DNA of 64,000 nucleotides, from IMG/VR virus record IMGVR_UViG_3300032116_000125, positions 1-64,000 of that record, one strand, 5' to 3'. The stretch is from a virus. Positions 54,550 through 61,991 of this stretch are shown here, piece after piece. The position numbers were made by a program, and so were the translations under genes. Below the pieces are notes generated by a model, which saw only the letters and a program-made list of their open reading frames with translations, searched no databases and was not told the DNA's origin. Within the stretch, counting starts at the first letter, position 1. The number at the start of each line of letters is the position of its first letter.

Positions 54550-54747
54550 ATGGCAACTAACAATTCTCGCTCCATGAACCTTGACCTGCAAAAGGGTCTC
54601 AATGACGGTGTCTTCAAGAGCCTTGCACCCGACCGTGGTGGGGAGGTGGAGATGCAGGCCATCCATGAACGGGCCTCGCTTCTCCAGCCCCAGTACGACA
54701 TGAACGACCTCAAGATGGGTGTCGTTCAGTCTTCGCCTTACAACTGA
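54550..54747 (+). CDS. Small hypothetical protein
   Basis: 65 aa, ATG behind AAGGAG. Helical, no disordered tail: NNSRSMNLDLQKGLNDGVFKSLAPDRGGEVEMQAIHERASLLQPQYDMNDLKMGVVQSS. Unlike its neighbours it is not strongly basic. No family recognised. A 44-base gap before it contains a GTGTTTGTGGTAACC segment but no clear promoter. Confidence 0.55.
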   Translation: MATNNSRSMNLDLQKGLNDGVFKSLAPDRGGEVEMQAIHERASLLQPQYDMNDLKMGVVQSSPYN

Positions 54748-54780
54748 TTTAACTAACCCGTAATCCATAAGGAGCACAAA

Positions 54781-55239
54781 ATGCCTCGTCTATTGACCTG
54801 CCAGTCGTGTGGCACCATGTACCGCATGCGGGACTATGACGGCCCCGCCGAGTACGACATGGAGTTGATTGAGATCATCAACCGCCATCTCGGGCAGGCT
54901 GTTAACCCCGACCCGGATGCCCACAAGTCCGTGATCTTCCGTTGTGACGATGCGACATGGGAAAAACTCGGTGACGAGACGGCGGTCAAGAAAGAGTTGA
55001 TGAAGAACGAGATTGAGGTGCGTGAAGTCCGTGACGACCTCAAGGTGGAGGCGCTCAAGTGCTTCCAGCGCCATAACCGCCCCGCCGACATGTGCATTGA
55101 TTACGAGGACGACAGTAAGACCATTGGTCGCAAGATCGGCGTTCCTAAGGCTAACCGCCAGTACCTGTGCCACTACTGCCCCTGCACTTCGTATGTCGTG
55201 CATCAAAACCGTAAGGCTAAGGGGATGTATGACTCGTGA
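54781..55239 (+). CDS. Cys-rich zinc-binding protein
   Basis: 152 aa behind AAGGAG. N-terminal zinc half (RLLTCQSCGTMYRMRDYDG) and a second cysteine cluster near the C-terminus (YLCHYCPCTSYVV), plus single Cys in between (FRCDD, ALKCF, MCIDY). Between them is a helical charged region (AVKKELMKNEIEVREVRDDLKVEALKCFQ). This looks like a composite zinc-binding protein, perhaps for nucleic acid; family not recognised. GTGA overlap with next gene. Confidence 0.65.
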   Translation: MPRLLTCQSCGTMYRMRDYDGPAEYDMELIEIINRHLGQAVNPDPDAHKSVIFRCDDATWEKLGDETAVKKELMKNEIEVREVRDDLKVEALKCFQRHNRPADMCIDYEDDSKTIGRKIGVPKANRQYLCHYCPCTSYVVHQNRKAKGMYDS

Positions 55240-55718
55240 TTGTATTCAACTTTGATGCCATAGCCCTCCCCTCTGACACCCTCGGTACCCGACAGCCGAG
55301 CACCGAGGGTCGTCGCCTGTGGGACACCTTGTTTCAGAAGTACATGGGGCGCACCCTCGTGGTGGTGGATTCCCAGTACAAATTGGAACTCGTTAAAGAG
55401 TGGCTGAAGCGTGAGAACTTCAAGGTTTCTGCTATTCATCAGACTCCGGCTATGGTCCGTGACGGGAACACCCCGGCATCGGAGGCGGTGTGGCACATCG
55501 CTTCGGCGGTCTCCCGCCCCCACTTCTACATTGATGTGGACCCCGAGACCTGTCGCATAGTCAATGGTCAGGGCATCCCGACGCTCCTACTGACCGTCCC
55601 GAAGTACCTGCGCCCCGAGTGGAACCAGCCTCAGGCGAAGCGGTCGTGGGACGTTGTTGTAGACGAGATTGAGGCCCGGGCGATGCAGAAGTCCGAAGCC
55701 ACATGGGGTGATCTATGA
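55236..55718 (+). CDS. HAD-like fold protein (possibly degenerate phosphatase)
   Basis: 160 aa, GTG start overlapping the previous stop. Strand IVFNFDAIALPSDTL resembles HAD motif I (D-x-D/T) but with FDAIA; TLVVVDSQYKLELVKEWLKRENF looks like motif II-type; PHFYIDVDPETCRIV and PTLLLTVPKY follow. The catalytic Asp pair is not intact, so it may be an inactive family member or an unrelated Rossmann protein. Coupled to a 472-aa unknown. Confidence 0.55.
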   Translation: MIVFNFDAIALPSDTLGTRQPSTEGRRLWDTLFQKYMGRTLVVVDSQYKLELVKEWLKRENFKVSAIHQTPAMVRDGNTPASEAVWHIASAVSRPHFYIDVDPETCRIVNGQGIPTLLLTVPKYLRPEWNQPQAKRSWDVVVDEIEARAMQKSEATWGDL

Positions 55719-57133
55719 GGGTCTTCTTCGGCGGGGCTGAGAAAGGCACCCAGCGGCGCATCCTAGAGAGGGCCGGGGTAACCCGCTTTGGGGTAAACCT
55801 GACCCACTTTCCTATCCCTAAGACCAAAGAGTTAGTCCTGTCTGAGGTCGTCACCGGCGAGGTCATCCTGTACACCAGCGAGGGCGACGAGGACAACCAT
55901 CGCTTTGACGAGTTCGTTCGTCAGCACGAGCACAGCATCACCGCCATCATTGGTCGCCCCGAATACGATGGGGCGTGGCTGGGGGAGAAGTACATCCCGG
56001 TGTGGTCCGATGGGGAGGACCTTGAGCGTCTAGCCATCATTTGTCAGCGTCACGGACGAGTTGCTATTTCGGACAAGGCGGTCAACGGCAAGACGATTCC
56101 CCGCATCCGCTCGCTGGCCCAGCGGTGGAACGCTGACCTGTACGGTCTTACCAGTAAGCCTGATGTCATTGAGGCCCTGCCATGGCACACCGTGATCGTT
56201 GGATCGTGGACCAGCGCTCTCCGCTACGGGGAGACGCAAGTGTGGGACGGGCACGGGCTCCGGAGATACCCCGCCCAGCAGAAAGAGTCGTCCCGTAAGA
56301 AGCATCGGGCTGACATCATGCGCCTCGGACTGAACCCCGATCTCGTTCTCGCAGACGACACTACCGAGGTGGGGATGCTCGCTATCCGGTCGTGGCAGGC
56401 GTGGGAATCTCGGGTCTATGACCCCCCGAAGAGCAGTGCCAAGGAGGCCCCAATGACTAACTCTGAAGGCGAAATAATTACTATGACCCCCGCACCCTAT
56501 GGTGGAGAAGTTGGGGTTCCGGGGGTATCAAGTATTGCTATGACCCCCCCTGAGAAGCGGCACGAGAATGAGCGTTTATTGCTACCAGTTATTGGGGTGG
56601 AAAGCATCACCGCCGTGGGTACACGAACTGGGTCTGAGCAGGACGAACAGTACGAAATTGACCCCGAAGAGATACCCGTAATTCGCCATACAAACGCACT
56701 TCTACGTCAGTGTGATAATTGCTATTTGGCTTCTAAATGTCCCGCATACAAAGAACGCTCAGAATGCGGGTTCAATCTGCCGGTGGAAATCCGCACCAAG
56801 GACCAACTTCAGGCCACACTCCGGGCGCTGTTGGAGATGCAAGTGAGCCGAGTCTTGTTCGCACGCTTTGCAGAAGAGATGGAGGGTCAGGGGCTGGATT
56901 CCACTCTTAGTACTGAGATTGACCGTATGTTTAATCTCGTTAACAAGTTTAAAGACATCTCTGATACCCGAGACGTAATCCGCATGGAGGTGGAGGCTCG
57001 CGGATCGGCGGGTGTGCTGTCTCGGCTATTCGGACAGAAAGCGGGGGAGACCGCTCGGGAATTGTCGTCGCCCCTACCCCCTCAGGTCATGGACAACATG
57101 GCCATGGACATCATCAATTACGAAGAGGATTGA
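55715..57133 (+). CDS. Large conserved-looking hypothetical protein with Cys cluster
   Basis: 472 aa, ATGA overlap. N-terminal alpha/beta region (RVFFGGAEKGTQRRILERAGVTRFGVNLTH, later VAISDKAVNGKTIPRIRSLAQRW and TVIVGSWTSALRYGETQVWDG). A disordered stretch follows (about 245-300), then a Cys motif (RQCDNCYLASKCPAYKERSECGF, about 330-352) and a helical C-terminus (LLEMQVSRVLFARFAEEMEGQG). The four-Cys cluster resembles Fe-S or zinc sites. I cannot name a family; size and order suggest an enzyme or DNA-interacting protein. Confidence 0.65.
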   Translation: MRVFFGGAEKGTQRRILERAGVTRFGVNLTHFPIPKTKELVLSEVVTGEVILYTSEGDEDNHRFDEFVRQHEHSITAIIGRPEYDGAWLGEKYIPVWSDGEDLERLAIICQRHGRVAISDKAVNGKTIPRIRSLAQRWNADLYGLTSKPDVIEALPWHTVIVGSWTSALRYGETQVWDGHGLRRYPAQQKESSRKKHRADIMRLGLNPDLVLADDTTEVGMLAIRSWQAWESRVYDPPKSSAKEAPMTNSEGEIITMTPAPYGGEVGVPGVSSIAMTPPEKRHENERLLLPVIGVESITAVGTRTGSEQDEQYEIDPEEIPVIRHTNALLRQCDNCYLASKCPAYKERSECGFNLPVEIRTKDQLQATLRALLEMQVSRVLFARFAEEMEGQGLDSTLSTEIDRMFNLVNKFKDISDTRDVIRMEVEARGSAGVLSRLFGQKAGETARELSSPLPPQVMDNMAMDIINYEED

Positions 57134-57166
57134 CCCGCCAAGCAATTGTTGGTAAGGTCGCACGCC

Positions 57167-57385
57167 ATGATGACACTAGACGCCTACAGAAAAGCCTTTG
57201 ATTACCCCTCTGCCTTTGAGGACTGGTGGGGTGACGTTGCCCACCACATCGCTGATGTGGTCGGTGACGAACAGACCCGCTGGATGTACAGCGTCCTGAA
57301 GCACCACTGGCAGGAGTCCCCCACGGCGTGGGACATCGTGGACGACCGCTGGAACGACGAACGCCGTATGGCGGGTGAGCGCTGA
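57167..57385 (+). CDS. Small acidic aromatic protein
   Basis: 72 aa from ATG 57167 (a second ATG follows at 57170); the frame opens at a TTG at 57146. MTLDAYRKAFDYPSAFEDWWGDVAHHIADVV, then TRWMYSVLKHHWQESPTAWDIVDDRWNDE. Trp-rich. No family recognised. It directly precedes WhiB 1, without a gap. Confidence 0.55.
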   Translation: MMTLDAYRKAFDYPSAFEDWWGDVAHHIADVVGDEQTRWMYSVLKHHWQESPTAWDIVDDRWNDERRMAGER

Positions 57386-57790
57386 ATGGACCTAGCGGAG
57401 TGGACCGAGGACGCACTGTGTCGTGGCCTAGCGCCTGACCCTTGGTACCCTCCGCTGGAGTCGCCCACTCCGAACGACTATTACGCCGTCGCCCGGGCTG
57501 TGTGTAACCGTTGCCCAGCATGGCGCTCGTGCTTAGACTATAGTTATCGTAACAAAGATGACGAAAAATACGGCATGTGGGGTGGGCTGACTCCACAAGA
57601 AAGGAATGGGAAAAAGACGGCTCTGCGACCGCATGGCACGATCACCCGCTATCGTCAAGGGTGCGCCTGCGCTAAGTGCTCGGGAGCCAACAGCGCCAAA
57701 CATTCAAATCTTGATCTCTCGGTCTACCCAAGGACTGGTCAGCCCGTCAACATTGACGAACTGAAGTACCAAATCCTTCCCAACAGGTAG
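57386..57790 (+). CDS. whiB: WhiB family transcription factor (copy 1)
   Basis: 134 aa. The four Fe-S cysteines of WhiB are at 12 (ALC), 40, 43 and 49 (CNRCPAWRSC), followed by the GMWGGLTPQER turn (about 63-73) that defines the family. The C-terminal extension holds an additional Cys pair (GCACAKCSG) and Lys-rich DNA-contacting residues. WhiB proteins bind sigma-A-type factors and regulate transcription, and are almost confined to actinobacteria and their phages; phage WhiB (e.g. of phage TM4) can interfere with host WhiB2. Strong host marker. Confidence 0.9.
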   Translation: MDLAEWTEDALCRGLAPDPWYPPLESPTPNDYYAVARAVCNRCPAWRSCLDYSYRNKDDEKYGMWGGLTPQERNGKKTALRPHGTITRYRQGCACAKCSGANSAKHSNLDLSVYPRTGQPVNIDELKYQILPNR

Positions 57791-57825
57791 CCGAGGAAGG
57801 GCGGGGAACCACCCCGCTTCCGTGA

Positions 57826-57855
57826 GAGCACACGACTATCCCTTCCGGTGTGCTC
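57826..57855. terminator. Hairpin between WhiB 1 and lipoprotein
   Basis: GAGCACAC (57826-57833), 14-base loop, GTGTGCTC (57848-57855). An imperfect GC-rich inverted repeat (GGAAGGGCGGGG/CCCCGCTTCC, about 57795-57820) precedes it. Together they fill the 87-base gap; weak terminator or regulatory structure. Confidence 0.5.
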
Positions 57856-57877
57856 CCCAACTAAGGAGGGTAAAACC

Positions 57878-58408
57878 TTGAAATTAACCACCTTGTCAAT
57901 CATTGCCCTGACAGCCTTAACCACCGGCTGTGGGGCTTCAGAGGCTCCGAGCCTCCCCCCGGCGACCACTCGCCCCGGCCCCGTAACGGTGGTGATCACG
58001 CCACCCCCAACCACTACAGTCCCCCCGACTACGACCACAACGCTCTCCCCCGAAGAGATTGCGTACCTTGAGACCGCCGCCGCATGGCAAGCACAGGTGG
58101 ATGTGATGGCCTTGGAGCACCCCCGATGCGCTGAGTGGCTCCCGCTCCTCTTGGAGGTCGGCGGGAAGATTGAGGACTGGCCCATTTGGAGTCGTGTTCT
58201 GTGGACAGAGTCCCGTTGCATTGACGGGCTGGAGGGCAATGGGTCACTCGGCCTCGCCCAAATCCAGTGGTCAGTGCACAAGGAATGGGCCATGTCCATG
58301 GGCATCACCCGAGAGATGGTTCTCACCGCCCGGCCCAACCTGACGTTCGCTGTACGGCTACAGGAAGCGTCGGGCTGGTCCCCGTGGCGGTACCTCAACC
58401 TGCCCTAA
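57878..58408 (+). CDS. Lipoprotein with lytic transglycosylase-like domain
   Basis: 176 aa from the TTG at 57878, with AAGGAGGG ahead; an ATG-free longer frame was rejected. Signal peptide KLTTLSIIALTALTTGCG has a lipobox (LTTGC, mature from Cys). A Pro/Thr-rich linker (TTTVPPTTTTTL) leads to a domain with WPIWSRVLWTESRCIDGLEGNGSLGLAQIQW (about 105-135), the SLT catalytic Glu plus GSLGLAQIQ motif. It would be anchored on the host outer surface and cut glycan strands, or block infection. Extends the wall-hydrolase set of this phage. Confidence 0.75.
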   Translation: MKLTTLSIIALTALTTGCGASEAPSLPPATTRPGPVTVVITPPPTTTVPPTTTTTLSPEEIAYLETAAAWQAQVDVMALEHPRCAEWLPLLLEVGGKIEDWPIWSRVLWTESRCIDGLEGNGSLGLAQIQWSVHKEWAMSMGITREMVLTARPNLTFAVRLQEASGWSPWRYLNLP

Positions 58409-58417
58409 TTTACGACT

Positions 58418-58448
58418 ACAGTGGTGTCCCATAATGGGACACCACTGT
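58418..58448. promoter_or_regulatory. Perfect 14-bp palindrome before the glycosyltransferase gene
   Basis: ACAGTGGTGTCCCA-TAA-TGGGACACCACTGT, perfect arms with a 3-base loop, ending just before the GAGGAG ribosome site. Its core GTGTCCCA-N3-TGGGACAC is shared exactly with the palindrome at 63303-63329. No T-tract follows. Either a regulator operator or an RNA hairpin (terminator or processing site). Confidence 0.75.
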
Positions 58449-58459
58449 GAGGAGTAGGT

Positions 58460-59545
58460 ATGAAGGTAGGCGTAGCATCCGGTGACTGGGTTCACCCTGA
58501 TCGTGTTGAGGACGGCAAAGAGAAATGGGGCGGGTCCGGATGGGCTCGCCTTGCCCAGTATCTGCCTCTCCTGACTGACATCCAGTTCATCACGGGCACT
58601 CTGATCTTTGACCCCAAGCATGGGTCATTTCAAATCCGTGCTGGCGATGAGGCAGTCCATGACATTGACATGGTGTGGATGCAACGACTCATGCACGCCG
58701 GGGCCTCCACCAACATGAAGATCGCCCGTTCAGCGGGGCAAATCATCATCAACGACCTTGACGACTGGTACTGGGGTTTGTCGGCTAGCAACAACGCTTT
58801 TCGCAACACGCACCCCAAACACAGCCCCGACATCAACATCAACCATTACCGTGCGATTCTCGCTCAGTCTGACTTGGTTACTGTAAGCACCCCATACCTT
58901 GCTGACCGCATTAAGTCATGGGTTACCCGTTGCCCGATCACAGTTGTGCCGAACTATGTGGACATCAAAAGATTTCCGAGATACGAGCACACAGAAACGG
59001 ACGTTCCGCTCGTTGGGTGGGCCGGTAGTACCGGACACCGTAGTAACGACCTTGAAACCGTTGCTGGGGTTATCAAACCAATGGTTAATGCTGGGAACAT
59101 CCGCTTCCACCACACGGGCGCACATCCGGCGATGAAGAGCGTTGCGTCGCTCGTCGGACTCCGAGACGATCAGGTCGCCACCCTTCCGCTGTCCGATCAC
59201 GAGACGTACCCTTCCAACCTTAAGTTTGACGTTGGTGTTGTTCCGCTGAACAACATTCCGTTCAACCGAGCCAAGTCTGACATCAAGGGTTTGGAGTACA
59301 GCGCCTGTGGTATTCCGTTTGTGGCACAGAACTTAGATGCGTACATCAACCTCCGCAACTCACTCGGTATCGGTCGTATTGCGAAGCGCCCCACGGATTG
59401 GATTCGCCACTTGAATGCACTACGCTCTCCGAGTGTTCGTCGTGAGGAAGGGGAAGCCTGTTATGAGGCAGTGCAACACCGAGACATCCACCATGGCGTG
59501 CAGACGTATCAGCAAATCTTTGACCATTTCAGGAGACCACAGTGA
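58460..59545 (+). CDS. Glycosyltransferase (GT4-like)
   Basis: 361 aa. Two Rossmann domains are visible: N-terminal GVASGDWVHP ... DIDMVWMQRLMHAG ... IIINDLDDWYWG, and C-terminal VPLVGWAGSTGHRSNDLETVAGVI with TYPSNLKFDVGVVPLNNIPFNRAKSDIKGLEYSACGIPFVAQNLDAY. GWAGSTGHRSND and the E-x-A-x-G-x-P segment resemble GT4/GT1-type nucleotide-sugar enzymes. It would glycosylate a virion or host surface component, possibly in combination with the O-methyltransferase at 48421-48984. Confidence 0.82.
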   Translation: MKVGVASGDWVHPDRVEDGKEKWGGSGWARLAQYLPLLTDIQFITGTLIFDPKHGSFQIRAGDEAVHDIDMVWMQRLMHAGASTNMKIARSAGQIIINDLDDWYWGLSASNNAFRNTHPKHSPDININHYRAILAQSDLVTVSTPYLADRIKSWVTRCPITVVPNYVDIKRFPRYEHTETDVPLVGWAGSTGHRSNDLETVAGVIKPMVNAGNIRFHHTGAHPAMKSVASLVGLRDDQVATLPLSDHETYPSNLKFDVGVVPLNNIPFNRAKSDIKGLEYSACGIPFVAQNLDAYINLRNSLGIGRIAKRPTDWIRHLNALRSPSVRREEGEACYEAVQHRDIHHGVQTYQQIFDHFRRPQ

Positions 59546-59943
59546 GCATTGAGCAAGTTGATCTACCTTCCCTCGCACACCCCGAGAAAGACCCCTCATG
59601 GAGGAAGTCTGCGTTGTGCCTCGGTGTCGGCCCCGGGCCGTTCTTCCGAGAGCGGGGGAGTATGGGTTACTCCGCTGAGCGCATTATGTGCGCCCAATGC
59701 TCAGTGCGAGAGAACTGCTTGGACTTCGCTCTTGAGAATCACATCCAACACGGTTTCTTCGGCGGGTTCTCAAAGGAGGACCGCCAGCGCATCAATGCTG
59801 GCGACATGGGCCGAGAGATCACGATGACTCAGATCGTCAAGGACCTCGCCAAGTTGAAGAAAGACAACCCCATCCGGGAAGCCTCACGCCTGTTCTTCAA
59901 GGATGAAGCCGAGATACACGAGATGCTTTCAGCCGGTAAGTGA
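59542..59943 (+). CDS. whiB: WhiB family transcription factor (copy 2)
   Basis: 133 aa, GTG start overlapping the previous stop. Cysteines at about 26 (SALC), 50, 53 and 59 (CAQCSVRENC) and turn GFFGGFSKEDRQR (about 70-82). The second Gly-Gly turn uses Phe in place of Trp, a divergence from copy 1. The C-terminal region is helical and basic (TMTQIVKDLAKLKKD, FKDEAEIHEML). It is the last gene of the plus-strand operon, directly before a bidirectional terminator. Confidence 0.88.
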   Translation: MSIEQVDLPSLAHPEKDPSWRKSALCLGVGPGPFFRERGSMGYSAERIMCAQCSVRENCLDFALENHIQHGFFGGFSKEDRQRINAGDMGREITMTQIVKDLAKLKKDNPIREASRLFFKDEAEIHEMLSAGK

Positions 59944-59950
59944 AACAAAA

Positions 59951-59997
59951 AAAGACCCCCCTCCCGCAACCACAAGGGTTACGAGAGGGGGGTCTTT
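59951..59997. terminator. Bidirectional terminator between convergent operons
   Basis: AAAGACCCCCCTC (59951-59963) pairs with GAGGGGGGTCTTT (59985-59997), a 13-bp stem with A-rich and T-rich flanks, and a partly paired inner loop. The plus-strand WhiB gene and the minus-strand gene at 60005-60187 converge on it. Confidence 0.9.
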
Positions 59998-60004
59998 GTA
60001 TTTC

Positions 60005-60187
60005 TCAGAGCGACTCGCACGCCGTCAGCACGGCGAGCAGGTGTTGGCGGTCATCTTCGGAGAGGGTGTCAGTGTTGACCAAGTCGTAGGCGAGGACGAC
60101 GAGAGCGTTGAGGTCCTCCTCAGCCCGAGTAAGACCAAGGGTAAGGGCTTCAAGGTACGCCTGTCTCATGGCCTCAGTGTCAGTCAT
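60005..60187 (-). CDS. Small helical acidic protein
   Basis: 60 aa from ATG 60187, overlapping the upstream stop by eight bases. MTDTEAMRQAYLEALTLGLTRAEEDLNALVVLAYDLVNTDTLSEDDRQHLLAVLTACESL: all-helical, acidic. The last gene of the minus-strand operon. No family recognised. Confidence 0.6.
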   Translation of the reverse strand: MTDTEAMRQAYLEALTLGLTRAEEDLNALVVLAYDLVNTDTLSEDDRQHLLAVLTACESL

Positions 60188-60458
60188 TGAAGTGCTCCTC
60201 CTCGTGCATCTCCAGCAGTACCTGTGAGAGCAACTCTTTTCCGCACCACACGCAGGTGTGCTCCACACCAGCGTCGTCGTTGGGGGTCACCATTTCAAAA
60301 GGCAAGCCTGCTTCAACGATTACCCGACGAGCACGCTTCTGTTTAAGGGCCTCTTTCTTCTTCCACTCCCCCACAGTTTGGACGGGAGTGGCCGTGTACT
60401 GCTTCTGTTGTTTCTCGTCTTTGCTGAACTTCTCGTACCCACCCTGCATGGAAGTCAT
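60180..60458 (-). CDS. Zinc-finger-like protein
   Basis: 92 aa from ATG 60458 (ATGA overlap with the upstream glycosylase gene). Basic N-terminal half (YEKFSKDEKQQKQYTATPVQTVGEWKKKEALKQKRARRVIVEAGLPFE), then a C2H2-like motif CVWCGKELLSQVLLEMHEEEH. Such a single finger at the C-terminus in phages is rare but seen; likely binds metal. Unknown role. Confidence 0.62.
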   Translation of the reverse strand: MTSMQGGYEKFSKDEKQQKQYTATPVQTVGEWKKKEALKQKRARRVIVEAGLPFEMVTPNDDAGVEHTCVWCGKELLSQVLLEMHEEEHFND

Positions 60459-60871
60459 GCTACCCACTTGTACGGGAGGTCGGGGGATACCTCGGGCCAC
60501 AGGGGGCCATAGTGGGTGGGCAGTTTCCGCACGAGGTTGGAGCGGTGCGAGAGGATGACCTCGCTGTCGTACAAGAAAGCAGGGACGCTGTCAGACATCG
60601 TCCGGAGCCCGAGAGCCCGAACCTTGTCAGCCACGGTGTCCTTGTACCCAAGGCTGGTCCAGTGCTCGCACATGGCGAGCGTGTACTGGGCCAACACATC
60701 GGCGTACCCGACCCACATCTTGACGGCGGGATGGCTACGCCAGCCGGTGCTACGACCGGTCAGGGTGTTGAGAATCTGAAGACCCTCCACACGTTGTTTG
60801 CCGAGGCGCTGGCGGTCCAGCACCACGGCGTTGGCACGGAAGTCTGCTCCGCAGGGAATAAATGTTTGCAT
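60455..60871 (-). CDS. Pyrimidine-dimer DNA glycosylase-like protein
   Basis: 138 aa. The motif MQTFIPCGADFRANAVVLDRQRLGKQRVEGLQILNTL and SHPAVKMWVGYADVLAQYTLAMCEHWTSLGYKDT matches, to my knowledge, the MSMEG_6728/Pyr_excise family (T4 endonuclease V relatives), common in actinobacteria and their phages. C-terminal HYGPLWPEVSPDLPYKWV is a family signature. It would cut UV-damaged DNA; the phage or host genome could be the substrate. Confidence 0.82.
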   Translation of the reverse strand: MQTFIPCGADFRANAVVLDRQRLGKQRVEGLQILNTLTGRSTGWRSHPAVKMWVGYADVLAQYTLAMCEHWTSLGYKDTVADKVRALGLRTMSDSVPAFLYDSEVILSHRSNLVRKLPTHYGPLWPEVSPDLPYKWVA

Positions 60872-60886
60872 GGTTCTCCTTGATGG

Positions 60887-61195
60887 TTAAATGTAGTACT
60901 CATTGTCGTCTTCGTCGCCGTCTTCGTTGTCCCACGGGTCATCAAAGTCGTCGTCCCAATCTTCGTCGCTTTCCTTCTCGTAGAACGCAACGGCCTCGTC
61001 CCACTCGTAGAAGAAGTTGGGGTCTCCAATCGTGGAGTTGTACGCCTCAATGACCTCGTAGCACGCCCCCTCCACGCCGTCCCTGAGGAGGGAGACGTAG
61101 TCGTTGGGGTCGGTCGGGTTGATGATGCGGAGGTTCACTTGGTCAGACCCCGGGACAGGGCGAATCAAGTAGTTGGGGATGAACTTGGTGCTCAT
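60887..61195 (-). CDS. Hypothetical acidic protein
   Basis: 102 aa from ATG 61195, overlapping the previous gene's stop. A beta-rich N-terminus (TKFIPNYLIRPVPGSDQVNLRIINPTDPNDYVSLL), then WDEAVAFYEKE and an extreme acidic tail (DWDDDFDDPWDNEDGDEDDNEYY). An acidic tail of this kind is reminiscent of DNA-mimic inhibitors, which is only a suggestion. Confidence 0.6.
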   Translation of the reverse strand: MSTKFIPNYLIRPVPGSDQVNLRIINPTDPNDYVSLLRDGVEGACYEVIEAYNSTIGDPNFFYEWDEAVAFYEKESDEDWDDDFDDPWDNEDGDEDDNEYYI

Positions 61196-61587
61196 GGGTT
61201 GATGCGGTACTCCTGATCGGGGCACAAGTAAGTCAGTGCCGAGGTAACAATGTTTAGTTCAAGGCGAATCTCTTCGGCGGTCTCGGCCCCCTCGTTGATG
61301 GAGTCCGTGATGGTGAAGGCTGTCATGCCGCCACGGGCGGCGATGCAGTACTGATTGCCCTGCAACAGGGCCTCAATCTGACTGTAGTAACCATCAAAGT
61401 TACCGAAGGACTGGGTGAGGCTGAAGAGGAACGCCATGTTCGGATCGGGAAACATGGTCGTGGTCGTGGTTGTTGTGGAAGTGGTTGTCGTCACCAATGG
61501 GTCCAGCACGGTGGTGTTGCTCGGCTGTGACACCGAGCAACCCACCACCACCATGGCGACTGGAAGAGCCATCAGGGCCCTCTTCAT
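61192..61587 (-). CDS. Lipoprotein, DUF732-like (copy 1)
   Basis: 131 aa from ATG 61587 (ATGA overlap with the upstream gene). Signal peptide KRALMALPVAMVVVGCS with lipobox VVGC; a Thr-rich linker (TTTTSTTTTTTTM); then a small helical domain (AFLFSLTQSFGNFDGYYSQIEALLQGNQYC ... RLELNIVTSALTYLCPDQ). The paired cysteines at the domain ends fit DUF732-type small secreted proteins of actinobacteria, though distant. It would be displayed on the infected cell. Confidence 0.65.
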   Translation of the reverse strand: MKRALMALPVAMVVVGCSVSQPSNTTVLDPLVTTTTSTTTTTTTMFPDPNMAFLFSLTQSFGNFDGYYSQIEALLQGNQYCIAARGGMTAFTITDSINEGAETAEEIRLELNIVTSALTYLCPDQEYRINP

Positions 61588-61991
61588 TGCATCATCCACA
61601 AGTACTCGGGGCAGAGGTTGTACACCGCCGAGGCCGTGACCGACACAAACAACGACAGAATGCGGTCGTCACCGCCTGCCTGAGTGACAGCGATGACGGC
61701 GACCTCCTCCATGCTCGCCCCAGCGTCCAACGCTGAGCAGATGCCGTAGCCCGTCTCAATGAGGGTCTCGTCATCCACATACACCGACTGACCGGCAGTG
61801 GCGTGCACGCCCAGCACATACAGTTCCTCGTCCGAGAAAGACGGAGCCGGTGTGGCGATGGGTGCGTCCGTGGTCCTGACCACTTTGGTGGTCGTGTCGG
61901 GAGCGTCAGTGCGCTCAACGTACACGGTCTTGGTACCGCCACAGGCGGTGAGTGCGAGGGCCCCGAGGCCGATGATCAGTTTGGTCTTCAT
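61584..61991 (-). CDS. Lipoprotein, DUF732-like (copy 2)
   Basis: 135 aa. Signal peptide KTKLIIGLGALALTACG (lipobox LTAC), linker with Thr/Pro/Asp, then SDEELYVLGVHATAGQSVYVDDETLIETGYGICSALDAGASMEEVAVIAVTQAGGDDRILSLFVSVTASAVYNLCPEY. This matches DUF732 in layout (helix, G-x-x-(V/I)C-x-x-L-x-x-G, and final A-x-x-x-LCP). Paralogous in design to its neighbour. Two adjacent phage lipoproteins suggest superinfection exclusion (inference). Confidence 0.7.
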   Translation of the reverse strand: MKTKLIIGLGALALTACGGTKTVYVERTDAPDTTTKVVRTTDAPIATPAPSFSDEELYVLGVHATAGQSVYVDDETLIETGYGICSALDAGASMEEVAVIAVTQAGGDDRILSLFVSVTASAVYNLCPEYLWMMQ

